Shown one piece after another: positions 18,841-28,583 of a stretch of 41,076 bases of DNA. How positions within the stretch are numbered: the first letter of the stretch is position 1; every line of letters starts with the position of its first letter. The notes beneath the pieces are model-generated. The model was not told where the DNA came from, searched no databases, and was given only the letters and a program-made list of their open reading frames with translations. The DNA comes from Deltaproteobacteria bacterium (GTDB lineage: Bacteria; Desulfobacterota; Syntrophobacteria; BM002), in assembly GCA_022340515.1 (NCBI GenBank), contig JAJDNT010000216.1, positions 1 to 41,076 of the forward strand, written 5' to 3'. Made by a program: the position numbers and the translations under genes.

Positions 18841-21291
18841 ATGAGGAAGTCCATAAGTCTGTTCTTCTGTATTTTAGCCTTACAGCTTTTTCTTCCCCAT
18901 CCTGTTCAAGCTAATAAACCTTTGAGGGTAGGAGTCTATGACAACTACCCAATGGTATTTTTGGGAAATGACGGCAAAATAGAAGGTTTTCTCATAGATA
19001 TCCTTGAATACATCAGCTCCAAAGAGAAGTGGAAGATAGACTATGTTCCCGGCAGTTTGACAGATTGTCTCGAGAGACTTGAAAAACAAGAGATCGATTT
19101 ACTGGTTGGCCTTGAATACTCGCGAGCAAGAAATAGGCTGTACGACTTCACCTACGAAAATATACTTTCAGATTGGGGCATTGTCTATACTCAAAAGAAA
19201 TCTGACATAAATCAGATCGTTAATTTAGATAATAAAAAAATAGCGGTTGTTCACAACGATATTCATTATAACAATCTCAGAAAACTTGCAGAACAATTCA
19301 AGCTCCAATGTAGATTTATAGAAGCTTACGAATATGATGCTATTCTTGAGTTAATTGCAGAAAAAAGAGTTGATGCTGGAATTGTAGATCGGTTATATGG
19401 TTTAGAATCTGAAAGATATTATAATGTAAGTAGAAGCCCTATCATCCTAAGCCCGGCAGATATCCATTTTGCCGTGCCTAAGAAAAAGCACGGCGAATTA
19501 ATCCGAACTATAGACAAATATCTGGCACCCTTGAAAGCTGACAAAAGGTCAATTTACCACCAGTCACTGGATAAATGGACACCCAAGAATGCCCAGTGGG
19601 CATTACCAAAATGGTTCGCGCCCTTATTGACCTTGGCAGGGGGATTAATAGTGTTGTTTTTGGGAACGGGCCTGATCTTGAGGGCACAGGTAAAGGGCAA
19701 GACTGCTGAACTCTCTCTGATCAATGACGAACTGAGGGCTGAGATTTCCGAGCGCAGAAGGGTTGAAGAAGCCCTAAGGCTTACACAGTTCTCCGTTGAA
19801 AAAGCCGGAGACGCCGTGTTCTGGATGGGATCTGATGCGAGATTTATCTTTGTAAATGATGCAGCCTGCTCATCTCTGGGTTACTCTCGGGAAGAGCTGC
19901 TCTCCATGACAGTACATGACATCGACCCTAACTTTCCAGAAGTGGCTTGGCAAGAACATTGGAAGCAAATCAAAGAGCGTGGCTGTTTCATAATAGAGTC
20001 TCGGCACAGAAGTAAAGAGGGAAAGATTTTCCCGGTTGAGATAACGGTTAATTATCTAGAATTTGAGCGCAAGGAATACAACTGCGCTTTCGCCCGGGAC
20101 ATTAGCGAGCGCAGGGACGCAGAGATGGAAAGAGAAAAGATGCAGGCCCAACTTCGCCAAGCTCAGAAGATGGAAGCCGTGGGCACTCTTGCCGGCGGCA
20201 TTGCCCATGATTTCAACAACCTGTTGCAAGCAGTTCAGGGCTATGCCCAGTTGCTCCAAATGAGAAAAGGTGAGGACGAGTCTGATCAGCGAGAACTCAG
20301 GCAAATTATTCGTGCCGCCGAGAGAGGGGCGGACCTCACTCAACAATTACTAACCTTCAGTCGAAAAGTAGCAAGTGAACTGCGGCCCATCGATCTGAAC
20401 CATGAAGTGGAGAGTGTAAAACTGTTGCTAGAGAGGACCATTCCCAAGATGATCCAGATGGAGTTCCATCTGGCCAAAGACCTCAAAATCGTCGAGGCAG
20501 ACCCTGGCCAGGTGGAGCAAATCTTGATGAATTTAGCGGTAAATGCCAAAGATGCCATGCCAGAGGGGGGTAAGTTCATTGTAGAAACGGCCAATGTAAC
20601 TCTGGATGAGAATTACTGCCTGAGCCATCCCCAAGCCCGACCAGGTGGATATGCCCGGCTTAAAGTATCAGATACTGGTCACGGCATGAACAAAGAGACC
20701 TTGGAGCACATCTTTGAACCCTTTTATACAACCAAAGAAACCGGCAAAGGTACAGGCCTTGGTCTCGCCACAGTTTATGGAATCGTAAAAAGCCACAAGG
20801 GTCACATAACTTGCCGCAGTGAACCAGATGAGGGCACTACCTTCAGGATTTATTTTCCCACCATAGAGTGTGAGGAAAAAATCGTTACAAGAGAGGAACC
20901 GCTAGCCGCCGCTCAAGGGGGCACAGAGACCATTCTTTTGGTGGATGACGAGGAACCAATTCGCATCCTTGGCTCTCAGATCCTTAAGGAATTTGGCTAC
21001 ACAGTTCTCACGGCGGCTGACGGCGAGAGCGCTCTGCAGCTCTTCCGAGAAGAGAACCAGAGGATTGGACTGGTAATTCTAGACCTAATAATGCCAGGCA
21101 TGGGAGGCAAACGCTGCCTTAGCGAGCTTCTGAAATTAAACCATGAGGTGAGGGTGGCCATTGCCAGTGGCTACTCCCCCGATGGACCCACCAGAGAAAT
21201 CTTGAAAAACGGAGCCAAAGGCTTTGTTAGCAAGCCCTACGACATCAGGCAGATGTTAAATGTTGTAAGAGAAGTTCTGGATGGAGATTAG
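18841..21291 (+). CDS. Hybrid sensor kinase: periplasmic solute-binding sensor, TM, PAS, histidine kinase, receiver
   Basis: SBP_bac_3-like N-terminus (LRVGVYDNYPMVFLGNDGKIEGFLIDIL), PAS, GGIAHDFNNLLQAVQGYAQL H-box, C-terminal REC (LLVDDEEPIR...LVILDLIMPGMGG). Confidence 0.93.
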   Translation: MRKSISLFFCILALQLFLPHPVQANKPLRVGVYDNYPMVFLGNDGKIEGFLIDILEYISSKEKWKIDYVPGSLTDCLERLEKQEIDLLVGLEYSRARNRLYDFTYENILSDWGIVYTQKKSDINQIVNLDNKKIAVVHNDIHYNNLRKLAEQFKLQCRFIEAYEYDAILELIAEKRVDAGIVDRLYGLESERYYNVSRSPIILSPADIHFAVPKKKHGELIRTIDKYLAPLKADKRSIYHQSLDKWTPKNAQWALPKWFAPLLTLAGGLIVLFLGTGLILRAQVKGKTAELSLINDELRAEISERRRVEEALRLTQFSVEKAGDAVFWMGSDARFIFVNDAACSSLGYSREELLSMTVHDIDPNFPEVAWQEHWKQIKERGCFIIESRHRSKEGKIFPVEITVNYLEFERKEYNCAFARDISERRDAEMEREKMQAQLRQAQKMEAVGTLAGGIAHDFNNLLQAVQGYAQLLQMRKGEDESDQRELRQIIRAAERGADLTQQLLTFSRKVASELRPIDLNHEVESVKLLLERTIPKMIQMEFHLAKDLKIVEADPGQVEQILMNLAVNAKDAMPEGGKFIVETANVTLDENYCLSHPQARPGGYARLKVSDTGHGMNKETLEHIFEPFYTTKETGKGTGLGLATVYGIVKSHKGHITCRSEPDEGTTFRIYFPTIECEEKIVTREEPLAAAQGGTETILLVDDEEPIRILGSQILKEFGYTVLTAADGESALQLFREENQRIGLVILDLIMPGMGGKRCLSELLKLNHEVRVAIASGYSPDGPTREILKNGAKGFVSKPYDIRQMLNVVREVLDGD

Positions 21292-21334
21292 TCCGGACAT
21301 ACCATGAATCGTCTGCTGCGACCGGGGATATGGC

Positions 21335-21480
21335 CGGCCTTCCAGGCGTCTTCGGGTGTTCCTTCCATAAGCTCAGGACAAGCGCACCCTGCGACGTGCC
21401 ATTTAGGTACGCCTCGAGTTCAACCCCCTGCGGTTACCTGGCGGCCCGCCCATCTTCACGGTCTCCCGACGAAAATTCAT
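21335..21480 (+). repeat. Intergenic repeat element, copy B
   Basis: Homologous to 11050..11180; carries an extra ccataagctcaggacaagcg segment. Confidence 0.6.
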
Positions 21481-21588
21481 GATATTTCCGGGCTGGCCAG
21501 ATCTCTTTTGACCAATTCTACTTATCTGTGTTAATGTACACTCCATCGAGACCGGACAATTCAACTTAAGCAAGAGAGGGACCCAACC

Positions 21589-21825
21589 TTGTCAGAGCGC
21601 AAGCTTACAGTTCAAGATATTATTTTGTTCCAGAAACAACTGGAAGCCGCTGAGCAGCTAAATAACCTTCTTGGTGAGGCTGTGACTGAGATAGGAGAGG
21701 CTGTGAGCGGAATCGACATAGCTGCAGTGGATGACCAGAATGCAGTAGATGTCTTGAACAAGGTCAAAACCGTTCTCACTAAGCTTGAGAAGCAAGTGGA
21801 GGAATTTACCAAGAGTTTGAAATAA
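21589..21825 (+). CDS. Hypothetical small coiled-coil-like protein
   Basis: 78 aa with heptad-like hydrophobics, TTG start. Confidence 0.5.
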   Translation: MSERKLTVQDIILFQKQLEAAEQLNNLLGEAVTEIGEAVSGIDIAAVDDQNAVDVLNKVKTVLTKLEKQVEEFTKSLK

Positions 21826-21929
21826 TAACGGCAAAGCTGAAGCGCATCTGAGCAAGATCAACCCTCCGTCCACTTTTAGAAACTCCACCTTTCACCCAAA
21901 CAACAGCACTCCGTGCACTGGTCAGTGGT

Positions 21930-22367
21930 ATGACTCTTAGCACCTTCTTCCTCCTGCTCATGTCACACGTGATGGGGGATGCGGTTTTTACTTCCTACAG
22001 TCTTGCTGTTCGCAAGAGAAGTCAGGGGCTGTGGGATCAACTTCTGGCAATCGGCTACCATAGCACGGTTCATGCTCTCTTCGCTGGGCTGTTTCTTCTC
22101 ATCTGGGGGAAGCTCTGGTTAAAAGGGGCACTTCTGGTTCTAACCCTGCACTTCACCATAGATTTTTTAAGGTGTAGAACGGAAGTTAGGCTATACGGTC
22201 CTGGTAGGATACATGTGAAACGTTCAGAGGTCATAGGTTGGATATCAGGTAGGGGCAGGGACCCAGAGAAGATGAAGATCAGCAGGTTATGGCCCTGGTT
22301 TGCCATTCATCTTGCGGATCAAGGAGCCCATATGGGCAGTCTATACGGTATAGCCCTGGTGGTTTAG
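21930..22367 (+). CDS. DUF3307-like membrane protein
   Basis: LLLMSHVMGDAVFTSY...HSTVHALFAGLFLL...LTLHFTIDFLRC. Confidence 0.7.
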   Translation: MTLSTFFLLLMSHVMGDAVFTSYSLAVRKRSQGLWDQLLAIGYHSTVHALFAGLFLLIWGKLWLKGALLVLTLHFTIDFLRCRTEVRLYGPGRIHVKRSEVIGWISGRGRDPEKMKISRLWPWFAIHLADQGAHMGSLYGIALVV

Positions 22368-22479
22368 AAAAACGGCTGAGTCTCCAGCTAAGAGGGCTGG
22401 GGCCAGAGTTCAATAGTTTTGCCGGTAAATATGAAGATCGATTTTGGAGTGCTAGCATAAAGTCCCTGAGGTATTTTTC

Positions 22480-24093
22480 ATGACGAGAAAGAGAAAAACC
22501 AAAAAGGACAGTCATGGTCCAGTTAGCTTTGAAGCTGGTGTAATCAAAACGCTTTGGGACATAAGCCAATCTCTCTATCAATACATAAATATAGACGATC
22601 TGGTTTTGCATATAATCAAACAAATTAAAGAGGTCATGGAGGCGGAAGGAGTCTCGGTGATTTTACATGACGCCCCAAAGGACGAATTTGTCTTTTGTTG
22701 GGCAGAGAGTGATCCCAATGGGTTAGTGACTAAGTTGAAAGAAATTCGCTTTCCTGCGGATAAAGGCATTGCAGGTGGGGTGTTCAAGAGTGGAAAAGCT
22801 GAATTAGTCTCTAGTATTGACAAGGATCCTCGCCATTACAAGGAGATCGACTATTCCACCGGTTTTAAGACCACTTCGATGATAGCTGCACCCTTGCACA
22901 AGAAAGACAAAGCTATTGGCGTTCTTGAGGTTCTTAATAAGAAGAAAGGAATTTTTGACCAAGAAGACGTCACTTTTGTCACCACCTTGGCGCCCATAAT
23001 AGCCATGGCTTTAGATAATGCCCGGATGTATGCGGAACTAGAAGAGGCATACAAGGAATTGCAGGATGTAGAGAAGGAAAAGGATAAACTGCTTAGGCAC
23101 ACTACAGAAGAAAACATTCTTCTTAGACAAGAGATCGAGAAACGTTCTACTTTTGACGAGATAATCGGCAGTAGTAAGGTAATGATTGACTTGTTCAAAT
23201 TGTGCGAAAAAGTCATAGATTTGGACATAACAGTATTGATTGAGGGAGAAACAGGAACGGGAAAAGAACTAATTGCCCGATGCATTCACTATAACAGCCC
23301 CAGAAAAAACAGAGCCTTCGTCTCACAAAACTGCGGAGGTATTCCGGAAACTCTACTCACCAGTGAACTCTTTGGTCACAAGAAAGGATCCTTTACTGGT
23401 GCCGTGGCAGACAAGAAGGGACTTTTTGAAATTGCAGACGGCGGAACAATCTTTCTTGATGAAGTAGGGGAAATGTCGCCGGTGATGCAGACCAGTCTTT
23501 TGCGAGTTCTGCAAGATGGCGAGATACGGCCATTGGGAGCTGACTATCACAAGAGGGTGAATACCCGAGTTATTTCCGCAACCAACAAGAATTTGGAAGA
23601 GGAGGTGAGGAAGGGGAATTTCAGAGAGGATCTCCTTTACCGTCTAAATGTATTTACTGTGAAAGTTCCACCGCTACGGGAGAGAACTGGTGACATTCGT
23701 CTTCTCGCCGACCACTTCGCCAAAAAATATAGCCAAAAAATCGACAGATCCACTAAGAGGTTGAGCGCAGAGACTTTGCACTGCCTTGAAAACTATACCT
23801 TTCCAGGCAACGTAAGAGAGCTGGAAAACGAAATTGAAAGGGCGGTGGCGCTGGCACAGGATGTAGGATTAATTGAAGTCTCACATCTTTCAGAAAAAAT
23901 AGCAAAAAAATCTATGACGATTAGCCCTGACGTTAAAATCAAGGGTAGTCTCAAAGAGATGGTTGAAGCCCTGGAAAAGTCCGTGCTGACACAAGCCCTC
24001 GAAAAACATGGTGGCAACAGAACAAGAGTTGCCGGGGAACTAGGGTTAAGCCGGTATGGGCTAATGAAGAAGATGCAAAGATACGGGTACTAG
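22480..24093 (+). CDS. GAF domain sigma-54-dependent Fis family activator
   Basis: GAF N-terminus, GETGTGKELIARCIH, GSFTGA, Fis-type HTH NRTRVAGELGLSRYGLMKKMQRYGY. Confidence 0.95.
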   Translation: MTRKRKTKKDSHGPVSFEAGVIKTLWDISQSLYQYINIDDLVLHIIKQIKEVMEAEGVSVILHDAPKDEFVFCWAESDPNGLVTKLKEIRFPADKGIAGGVFKSGKAELVSSIDKDPRHYKEIDYSTGFKTTSMIAAPLHKKDKAIGVLEVLNKKKGIFDQEDVTFVTTLAPIIAMALDNARMYAELEEAYKELQDVEKEKDKLLRHTTEENILLRQEIEKRSTFDEIIGSSKVMIDLFKLCEKVIDLDITVLIEGETGTGKELIARCIHYNSPRKNRAFVSQNCGGIPETLLTSELFGHKKGSFTGAVADKKGLFEIADGGTIFLDEVGEMSPVMQTSLLRVLQDGEIRPLGADYHKRVNTRVISATNKNLEEEVRKGNFREDLLYRLNVFTVKVPPLRERTGDIRLLADHFAKKYSQKIDRSTKRLSAETLHCLENYTFPGNVRELENEIERAVALAQDVGLIEVSHLSEKIAKKSMTISPDVKIKGSLKEMVEALEKSVLTQALEKHGGNRTRVAGELGLSRYGLMKKMQRYGY

Positions 24094-24161
24094 GCTAAAA
24101 TTAGCAATCCACAGTTTTAAATCTCCCTTGGCCAGTCTCTCAAACCCTCACCACATTCTCA

Positions 24162-24199
24162 GTCAAACAAGTTGACGCCTTCATGCTAACCTGGTTTAC
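24162..24199. promoter_or_regulatory. Operator/enhancer-like pair, locus 3 (GTCAAACAAGTTGAC, GCTAACCTGGTTTAC)
   Basis: GYYAAC-N3-GTTRRC-like sites starting 23 bp apart. Confidence 0.45.
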
Positions 24200-24352
24200 A
24201 CCGGCTAACTTTTCGCTGCCCAAACCTCCAACGACTTTGCGACCCGAGAGAAATTGCTTTGTTTTAGAGATTACCTGTCTCTTTTGACTGGCACCACTTC
24301 CCTATGGTATGTTGAATCATTCAACGCTTTAATCGGACAGAGATTCAATTAA

Positions 24353-24389
24353 GGGATACAGACAAGACTGCAAGTCTGCCCTGTATCCC
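24353..24389. other. Two-tier hairpin (structured RNA or terminator candidate)
   Basis: GGGATACAG ... AGAC-TGCAA-GTCT ... CTGTATCCC; no T-run. Confidence 0.45.
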
Positions 24390-24518
24390 CCTGGCCAATC
24401 CGAATATCATCTGATGGACTCTAGCCTAGCGAGCCCTGGAAAATTTGTCTATCATTTATGTATGCACCACAAACTTTCGTTCTTGACTGCTAATTTTTAA
24501 AAAGGATTTTCCTAAAGT

Positions 24519-25814
24519 ATGGAAGGCTATCCTGCCGACGATGTCAATCTTTCCAAGCGGCTAAAAAATCTTGTCAAGGCAAATCAGTCTCTGGCACATA
24601 TAGAGTCTTTGGATGATTTGCTCCCCCAGCTTCTGGACTTGGCTCAGGAAGTCACCGGTGCCGAAGCATCCTCTATCTTGCTCTACAACTCAGCAGCTGA
24701 CGTTCTCGAATTTGCCCTAGCCAAGAACGAGGCCTTGGGCGAAGAGACTGAACAGATACTCAAACGTAACGTGGAATTGAAGATGGGCGAAGGACTCGCC
24801 GGCTGGGTTGCGGTAAACCGTAAGCCTGTGATTATCCAAGATGTACAGCGAGACACCAGATTCTTCAATAAGGCTGACCATTACACCGGCTTCGAAACCA
24901 GAACCCTCCTTTGTGTCCCTATTGTCTACCGCGAGGAACTTCTGGGTGTGATTGAGGTTCTTAACTCGAAGGGCAGACCTTGTTTCGATACGGAGGATGA
25001 AGAAATTTTGGACAGCTTTGCCCAGCTGGCCGGTGTGGCCATTATAAGATCTAGGCTTCTCCAGACCCAACTCAAGCAACAAAAATTGCAAATTGAACTA
25101 GAAGCGGCATCTCAAATACAAGCGCAGTTTTGTCCACAATGCCCCGAGATGTCAGGTGGCAGCAAGGTTTGGGCTGTGTCACTGCCAGCTGCTTTTGTTG
25201 GTGGTGATCTATATGATCTCATTCCCATGGCCGACGGCAGCTGGCTAACCTATGTGGCTGATGTCTGTGGCAAAGGACTTCCCGCAGCCTTGATAATGGT
25301 AGCCTTGTGGGCAAGGATCAGAAGCGAGGCTCTAATGGACAAAGAGGTTGACGAGATTCTCGAGAATGTAAACAGTGCTATGTACTCTCTCCTGGCCAAG
25401 GAAGGCTTTTTCGCCACTATTGTTATGGGAAGATATTGGCCAGAAAACGGGAGAATGCAACTCGTCCGGGGCGGACATTTATTTCCCCTGTGGCTGGGCG
25501 GAAAGGGTCTGGGAAAGCTTCCTGAGTTGAGAGGAATACCTCTAGGGGTTATACCTAAGCCTGATTATTACTCTAAGGAAATCATCCTAGAACCTGGTCA
25601 ATCCATGATGTTCATAACTGACGGGGTTACTGAAGCGCAGAATGACAGAGATGAGTTCTTCGGCAGCAACCGTTTGCCCCAATACCTAAAAACAACCAAG
25701 GGTCCTCCGTGGGGAAGCAAGCTATTGGATGAGGTCAGAGCTTGGCGAGGCCATGGAGAAGCCACTGATGATCTAACCATCCTTGAAATATGGCGCGAGC
25801 CCGATGGCTCTTAA
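24519..25814 (+). CDS. GAF domain PP2C (SpoIIE/RsbU-type) phosphatase
   Basis: GAF region, then GGDLYDLIPMADGSWLTYVADVCGKGLPAALIM and MMFITDGVTEAQN. Confidence 0.93.
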   Translation: MEGYPADDVNLSKRLKNLVKANQSLAHIESLDDLLPQLLDLAQEVTGAEASSILLYNSAADVLEFALAKNEALGEETEQILKRNVELKMGEGLAGWVAVNRKPVIIQDVQRDTRFFNKADHYTGFETRTLLCVPIVYREELLGVIEVLNSKGRPCFDTEDEEILDSFAQLAGVAIIRSRLLQTQLKQQKLQIELEAASQIQAQFCPQCPEMSGGSKVWAVSLPAAFVGGDLYDLIPMADGSWLTYVADVCGKGLPAALIMVALWARIRSEALMDKEVDEILENVNSAMYSLLAKEGFFATIVMGRYWPENGRMQLVRGGHLFPLWLGGKGLGKLPELRGIPLGVIPKPDYYSKEIILEPGQSMMFITDGVTEAQNDRDEFFGSNRLPQYLKTTKGPPWGSKLLDEVRAWRGHGEATDDLTILEIWREPDGS

Positions 25815-25883
25815 CCGCCATATGCCGAGATGTCGGGTGTCAGGTTTTCCGCCGCAGGCGGATCAAGAAGAACAAACAAAAAC

Positions 25884-25914
25884 GCTGAAACCTGAAACCT
25901 GAACACTGAAACCT
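25884..25914. repeat. Short degenerate tandem repeat (ctgaaac)n
   Basis: gctgaaacctgaaacctgaacactgaaacct. Confidence 0.6.
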
Positions 25915-26281
25915 CAGAAAACTCAGGCCCGCCCAAAACACCGGATTCCCCAGATGCAGATGAAGATCTAAAGAACGGCCTTCCTTTGCTGCGGGGGGTG
26001 GATAAATATTTTCCCAAAAAGTGGCAACTTTTTAACAAACTTTGACTCCAAGGCAAAGCACATCTGTTCTAGCCCGGGAACGATTTTAACAGATAAGCAC
26101 ATGACATTAATATATAAAACTCTAAGTTGCCAACCATGGCACAGTTTTTTCATATATGCAGAAAAAGTAATGTGCTCATTGAGGCCAAAGAAGTTTTTAG
26201 GGGGGAGGATGGCTCTCAACTCACAAAAGTCAAGTTTTGGACTGAAGGATCCAATAAAGGCTTTTCAGTCGGAGGTACAAA

Positions 26282-27013
26282 ATGACCGATCTGAAAGAGA
26301 GTTTAAGACCCTGCCCTTTCTGCGGTTCAGCTGAGCATGAAGCTGACAGAGTTTGTTTGAAAACAATCCCAGATTCCCAAAACTACTACTCAGTTGTGTG
26401 CTGGTGCGGCACCAGTGGTCCAATAAAAGAGAGTGAAAAAGAGGCGATAAAGGCCTGGAACACAAGAGATTATGCTGACCGCCAGACAGTGTGGAATCCC
26501 TTCAATTCATCAAAGAACGTAGTTGCCCTTGACTTCAAAGGAAATTTAAAATCAATTGGCCTGTCTACTATTCTGCAAATCCTCTCCTCAGACAATAAAA
26601 CCGGTATCCTGCAGTTCACCAATGGTGATAAGAGAAGAGCCATCTGTTTAAAAGAAGGTAAGATCATTGCAGGAAGCGGACAACCAGGCCTTCAGTTGGG
26701 ACAGATCCTCTATCACAAAGGCCTCATATCCGCTGAGGCCCTCCTGCAGGTCTTAGACAAGGCGAAAAAAGCCGGCAAGAGAGTGGGAGAGATGCTTTTG
26801 GCCTTGGGATATCTCAACGAAGACACTTTGAAAGAGCTTATTCATCAGCAGGTTCGAGAGGTGGTTTTTGACCTCCTAGGGTGGACTGAAGGTGATTTTC
26901 ACTATCAAGATTGCCTAGTGGAATTCGACGACTTAGTTGTGCAAGATATAAATGCCATTCAGTTACTCCTTGAATCAGCTGTGAGAAAAGATGAGTGGGC
27001 CGCCACTGGCTAG
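26282..27013 (+). CDS. Lar-like zinc finger fused to DUF4388 (PATAN) domain
   Basis: N-terminal LRPCPFCGSAEHE...VVCWCGTSGPIKESEKEAIKAWNTR; then LSTILQILSSDNKTGILQFTNGDKRRAICLKEGKIIAG and C-terminal DUF4388 features. Confidence 0.75.
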   Translation: MTDLKESLRPCPFCGSAEHEADRVCLKTIPDSQNYYSVVCWCGTSGPIKESEKEAIKAWNTRDYADRQTVWNPFNSSKNVVALDFKGNLKSIGLSTILQILSSDNKTGILQFTNGDKRRAICLKEGKIIAGSGQPGLQLGQILYHKGLISAEALLQVLDKAKKAGKRVGEMLLALGYLNEDTLKELIHQQVREVVFDLLGWTEGDFHYQDCLVEFDDLVVQDINAIQLLLESAVRKDEWAATG

Positions 27014-27423
27014 CCTTTATAAAACCACTAACGTGGCTGTCAGCATGTTTCGCTGTCATCATGCCTCCGGCGTCATTTATGCTCATTAGGTGATTAAGCT
27101 TCGCTGTCATTTATATTTAACCTTCCTTATAGCGTTGAAAAAACCTAATGACGGGCTTTAGTCCAACTGACTCAATGACGGCGAAGCCAAATGACATTGC
27201 AACGTTCTAACCTTGGCCCCATGCTCTTTGCTTTGTCCTCTTGATCTTCTTCGTCGCCTTCGTGTTTTTCTATAGGCTTGACAACCCTCAGTCGGTTTTG
27301 CCAAAGTAGACCCTAACCAAAGCTCAGTCCGTGAGCTATCGCCGGCTTTTCTTTGTTTTCAGCCCTATTCCCAGGTAGCCTCCTTGCACCTGTGGTACAT
27401 CAATAAAGGAGTCAATTTAAGCA

Positions 27424-28428
27424 ATGTTAACCCACGACAAAAAGTTACTGACCTGCGTTGAGATCGGCAAAGCGATAACTTCAACTCTCAACATGGAGCA
27501 GATCCTCAAAATAATCATACAGCGGATCAGTGAACTAATAAGAGCAAAGAACTGGACCTTATATCTACTGGACCCTGAGACCCAGGAACTGTGCTTCGAG
27601 TTAGTAGTAGGATTGGAAAGGGAAATGCTTGCCAATACGCGAATGAAGCTTGGCGAGGGAATAGTGGGCACTGCTGCACTTACAGGTGAACCTATACTGG
27701 TGCCCGAAGACGCTCAACACGACCCCCGCTTTAGTAAACGGGTAGATGACATGACCGGCTTTACCACCAAATCTCTCATTTGCCTTCCTTTAAAAGTGCA
27801 AGACTCAGTTATTGGTGCTATTGAGATTGTCAATCCTGAAGATCCTATGCTTTTTGACGAAAGTTCCATGCCCGTGCTTTCTTTTCTCGCAGATTACGTC
27901 TCTATCGCCATAACCAACGCCCGCAACCACATGAGAATTCAAGCTCTTGCCATAACCGATGACGTAACAGGCTTCTATAACACCCGTTTTCTCCACGATT
28001 ACTTGGCCAAATTGCTCCAGCAAGATCAGGTTGTTTCCCTGGCATTTCTGGATTTGGACGATTTCAAAAAAGTGGTAGACACTTACGGACACCTTATGGG
28101 TAGTAAGATGCTCAGAGAAGTGGCCGCAGTTATTGCTTCTCAACTGGATTGTGACGATCGCCTCGTTCGCTACGGTGGTGATGAATATGTGGTCATAATG
28201 CCGGCTCAGGACAAGCAGTCGGCACTCGAGAAAATGAAAGATGTCCAAAAAGAGGTTTCCCATTACCGTTTTCTCCAAGCAGAGGGGTTTGAGATCAAAA
28301 TAACGGTTAGCTGCGGCATTGCAAACTATCCGAGAGACGCGGCAGACATGAGGGAGCTACTGCAGATGGCTGATGGATCCCTGTACAGCAGTAAAAAGCT
28401 TGGCAAGAATTCGATTACGGTTGTCTAA
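27424..28428 (+). CDS. GAF-GGDEF diguanylate cyclase-like protein
   Basis: GAF domain; C-terminal YGGDEYVVIMP in the GGDEF active-site position. Confidence 0.93.
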   Translation: MLTHDKKLLTCVEIGKAITSTLNMEQILKIIIQRISELIRAKNWTLYLLDPETQELCFELVVGLEREMLANTRMKLGEGIVGTAALTGEPILVPEDAQHDPRFSKRVDDMTGFTTKSLICLPLKVQDSVIGAIEIVNPEDPMLFDESSMPVLSFLADYVSIAITNARNHMRIQALAITDDVTGFYNTRFLHDYLAKLLQQDQVVSLAFLDLDDFKKVVDTYGHLMGSKMLREVAAVIASQLDCDDRLVRYGGDEYVVIMPAQDKQSALEKMKDVQKEVSHYRFLQAEGFEIKITVSCGIANYPRDAADMRELLQMADGSLYSSKKLGKNSITVV

Positions 28429-28583
28429 GGGTTTCCATATTAGAGACAGTGTTTCCCCTTTCATATTTTGCCCAGTTTGTGATAACCTTCTCCGGATCGG
28501 AGAGTATCTGGAAAGGGGTAAAGGTAGCCGGTGTCGCTGATGGAGCGCGTTTTGCCAATTCTTTAATCTCACAGGGGGGAAAC

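Noticed and set aside
27290-27420. c-di-GMP (GEMM) riboswitch before the GGDEF gene
   Set aside because: There is a small AGCTCA-GTCCG-TGAGCT hairpin, but the conserved GACGCAAAGCC core and GNRA tetraloop are missing.
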